From assembly GCA_900556205.1 (NCBI GenBank), contig USNX01000060.1:1-7152 (forward strand): DNA of 7,152 bases, given 5' to 3'. Position 1 is the stretch's first letter. The number at the start of each line of letters is the position of its first letter. This DNA is from an uncultured Collinsella sp. (GTDB lineage: Bacteria > Actinomycetota > Coriobacteriia > Coriobacteriales > Coriobacteriaceae). This document shows positions 5,077-7,152 of this stretch, in pieces. The notes below the pieces were generated by a model that worked only from the letters and a program-made list of their open reading frames with translations, did not search any database and had not been told where the DNA came from. A program made the position numbers and the translations under genes.

Positions 5077-7152
<2,076 letters not shown>

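Overview
The window looks like a GC-rich actinobacterial chromosome. The best fit from protein style is the class Coriobacteriia, probably Collinsella or a close relative. The grounds are codons that mostly end in G or C, a glutamine-synthetase-like protein closest in style to actinobacterial GlnA2, a GlnR-like OmpR-family regulator directly behind it, an actinobacterial-type insertion in LigA, and short GGGGACAG-containing intergenic repeats. The taxonomic call is recognition from memory, not a search result.

All genes are on the + strand. Bases 1-122 hold the last 39 codons of an unidentified gene. Bases 124-1017 hold a compact toxin-antitoxin operon whose codon use is visibly less GC-rich than the flanks. 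Its first gene encodes an unusual fusion: a RelB/DinJ-type DNA-binding domain joined to an MntA-type nucleotidyltransferase. It overlaps a HepT-type HEPN RNase gene by 14 bases. An inverted repeat (124-131 / 148-155) covers the likely promoter and touches the Shine-Dalgarno sequence, as expected of an autoregulatory operator.

Bases 1151-3201 hold a two-gene nitrogen-type operon: a GSI-family glutamine synthetase homologue, then a GlnR-like regulator 50 bases downstream. The GS homologue has lost three of the six classical metal ligands, and its flap Glu is Asp. The regulator's receiver domain lacks most phosphorylation residues. A GlnR-box-like sequence lies upstream at 1070-1085. A hairpin with a T tract ends the operon.

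Bases 3410-4876 encode a membrane-anchored HtrA serine protease with one PDZ domain, followed by a clear terminator. Bases 5125-7152 encode most of NAD+-dependent DNA ligase LigA, cut by the window edge at the start of its BRCT domain. The two larger intergenic regions (3202-3409 and 4877-5124) each carry a short repeat-like unit bounded by imperfect inverted GGGGA-type sequences, resembling REPIN elements.

The two items most worth following are the RelB/DinJ-MNT fusion antitoxin with HepT, and the active-site-degenerate GS homologue linked to a GlnR-like regulator. The htrA and ligA genes look like ordinary housekeeping genes.
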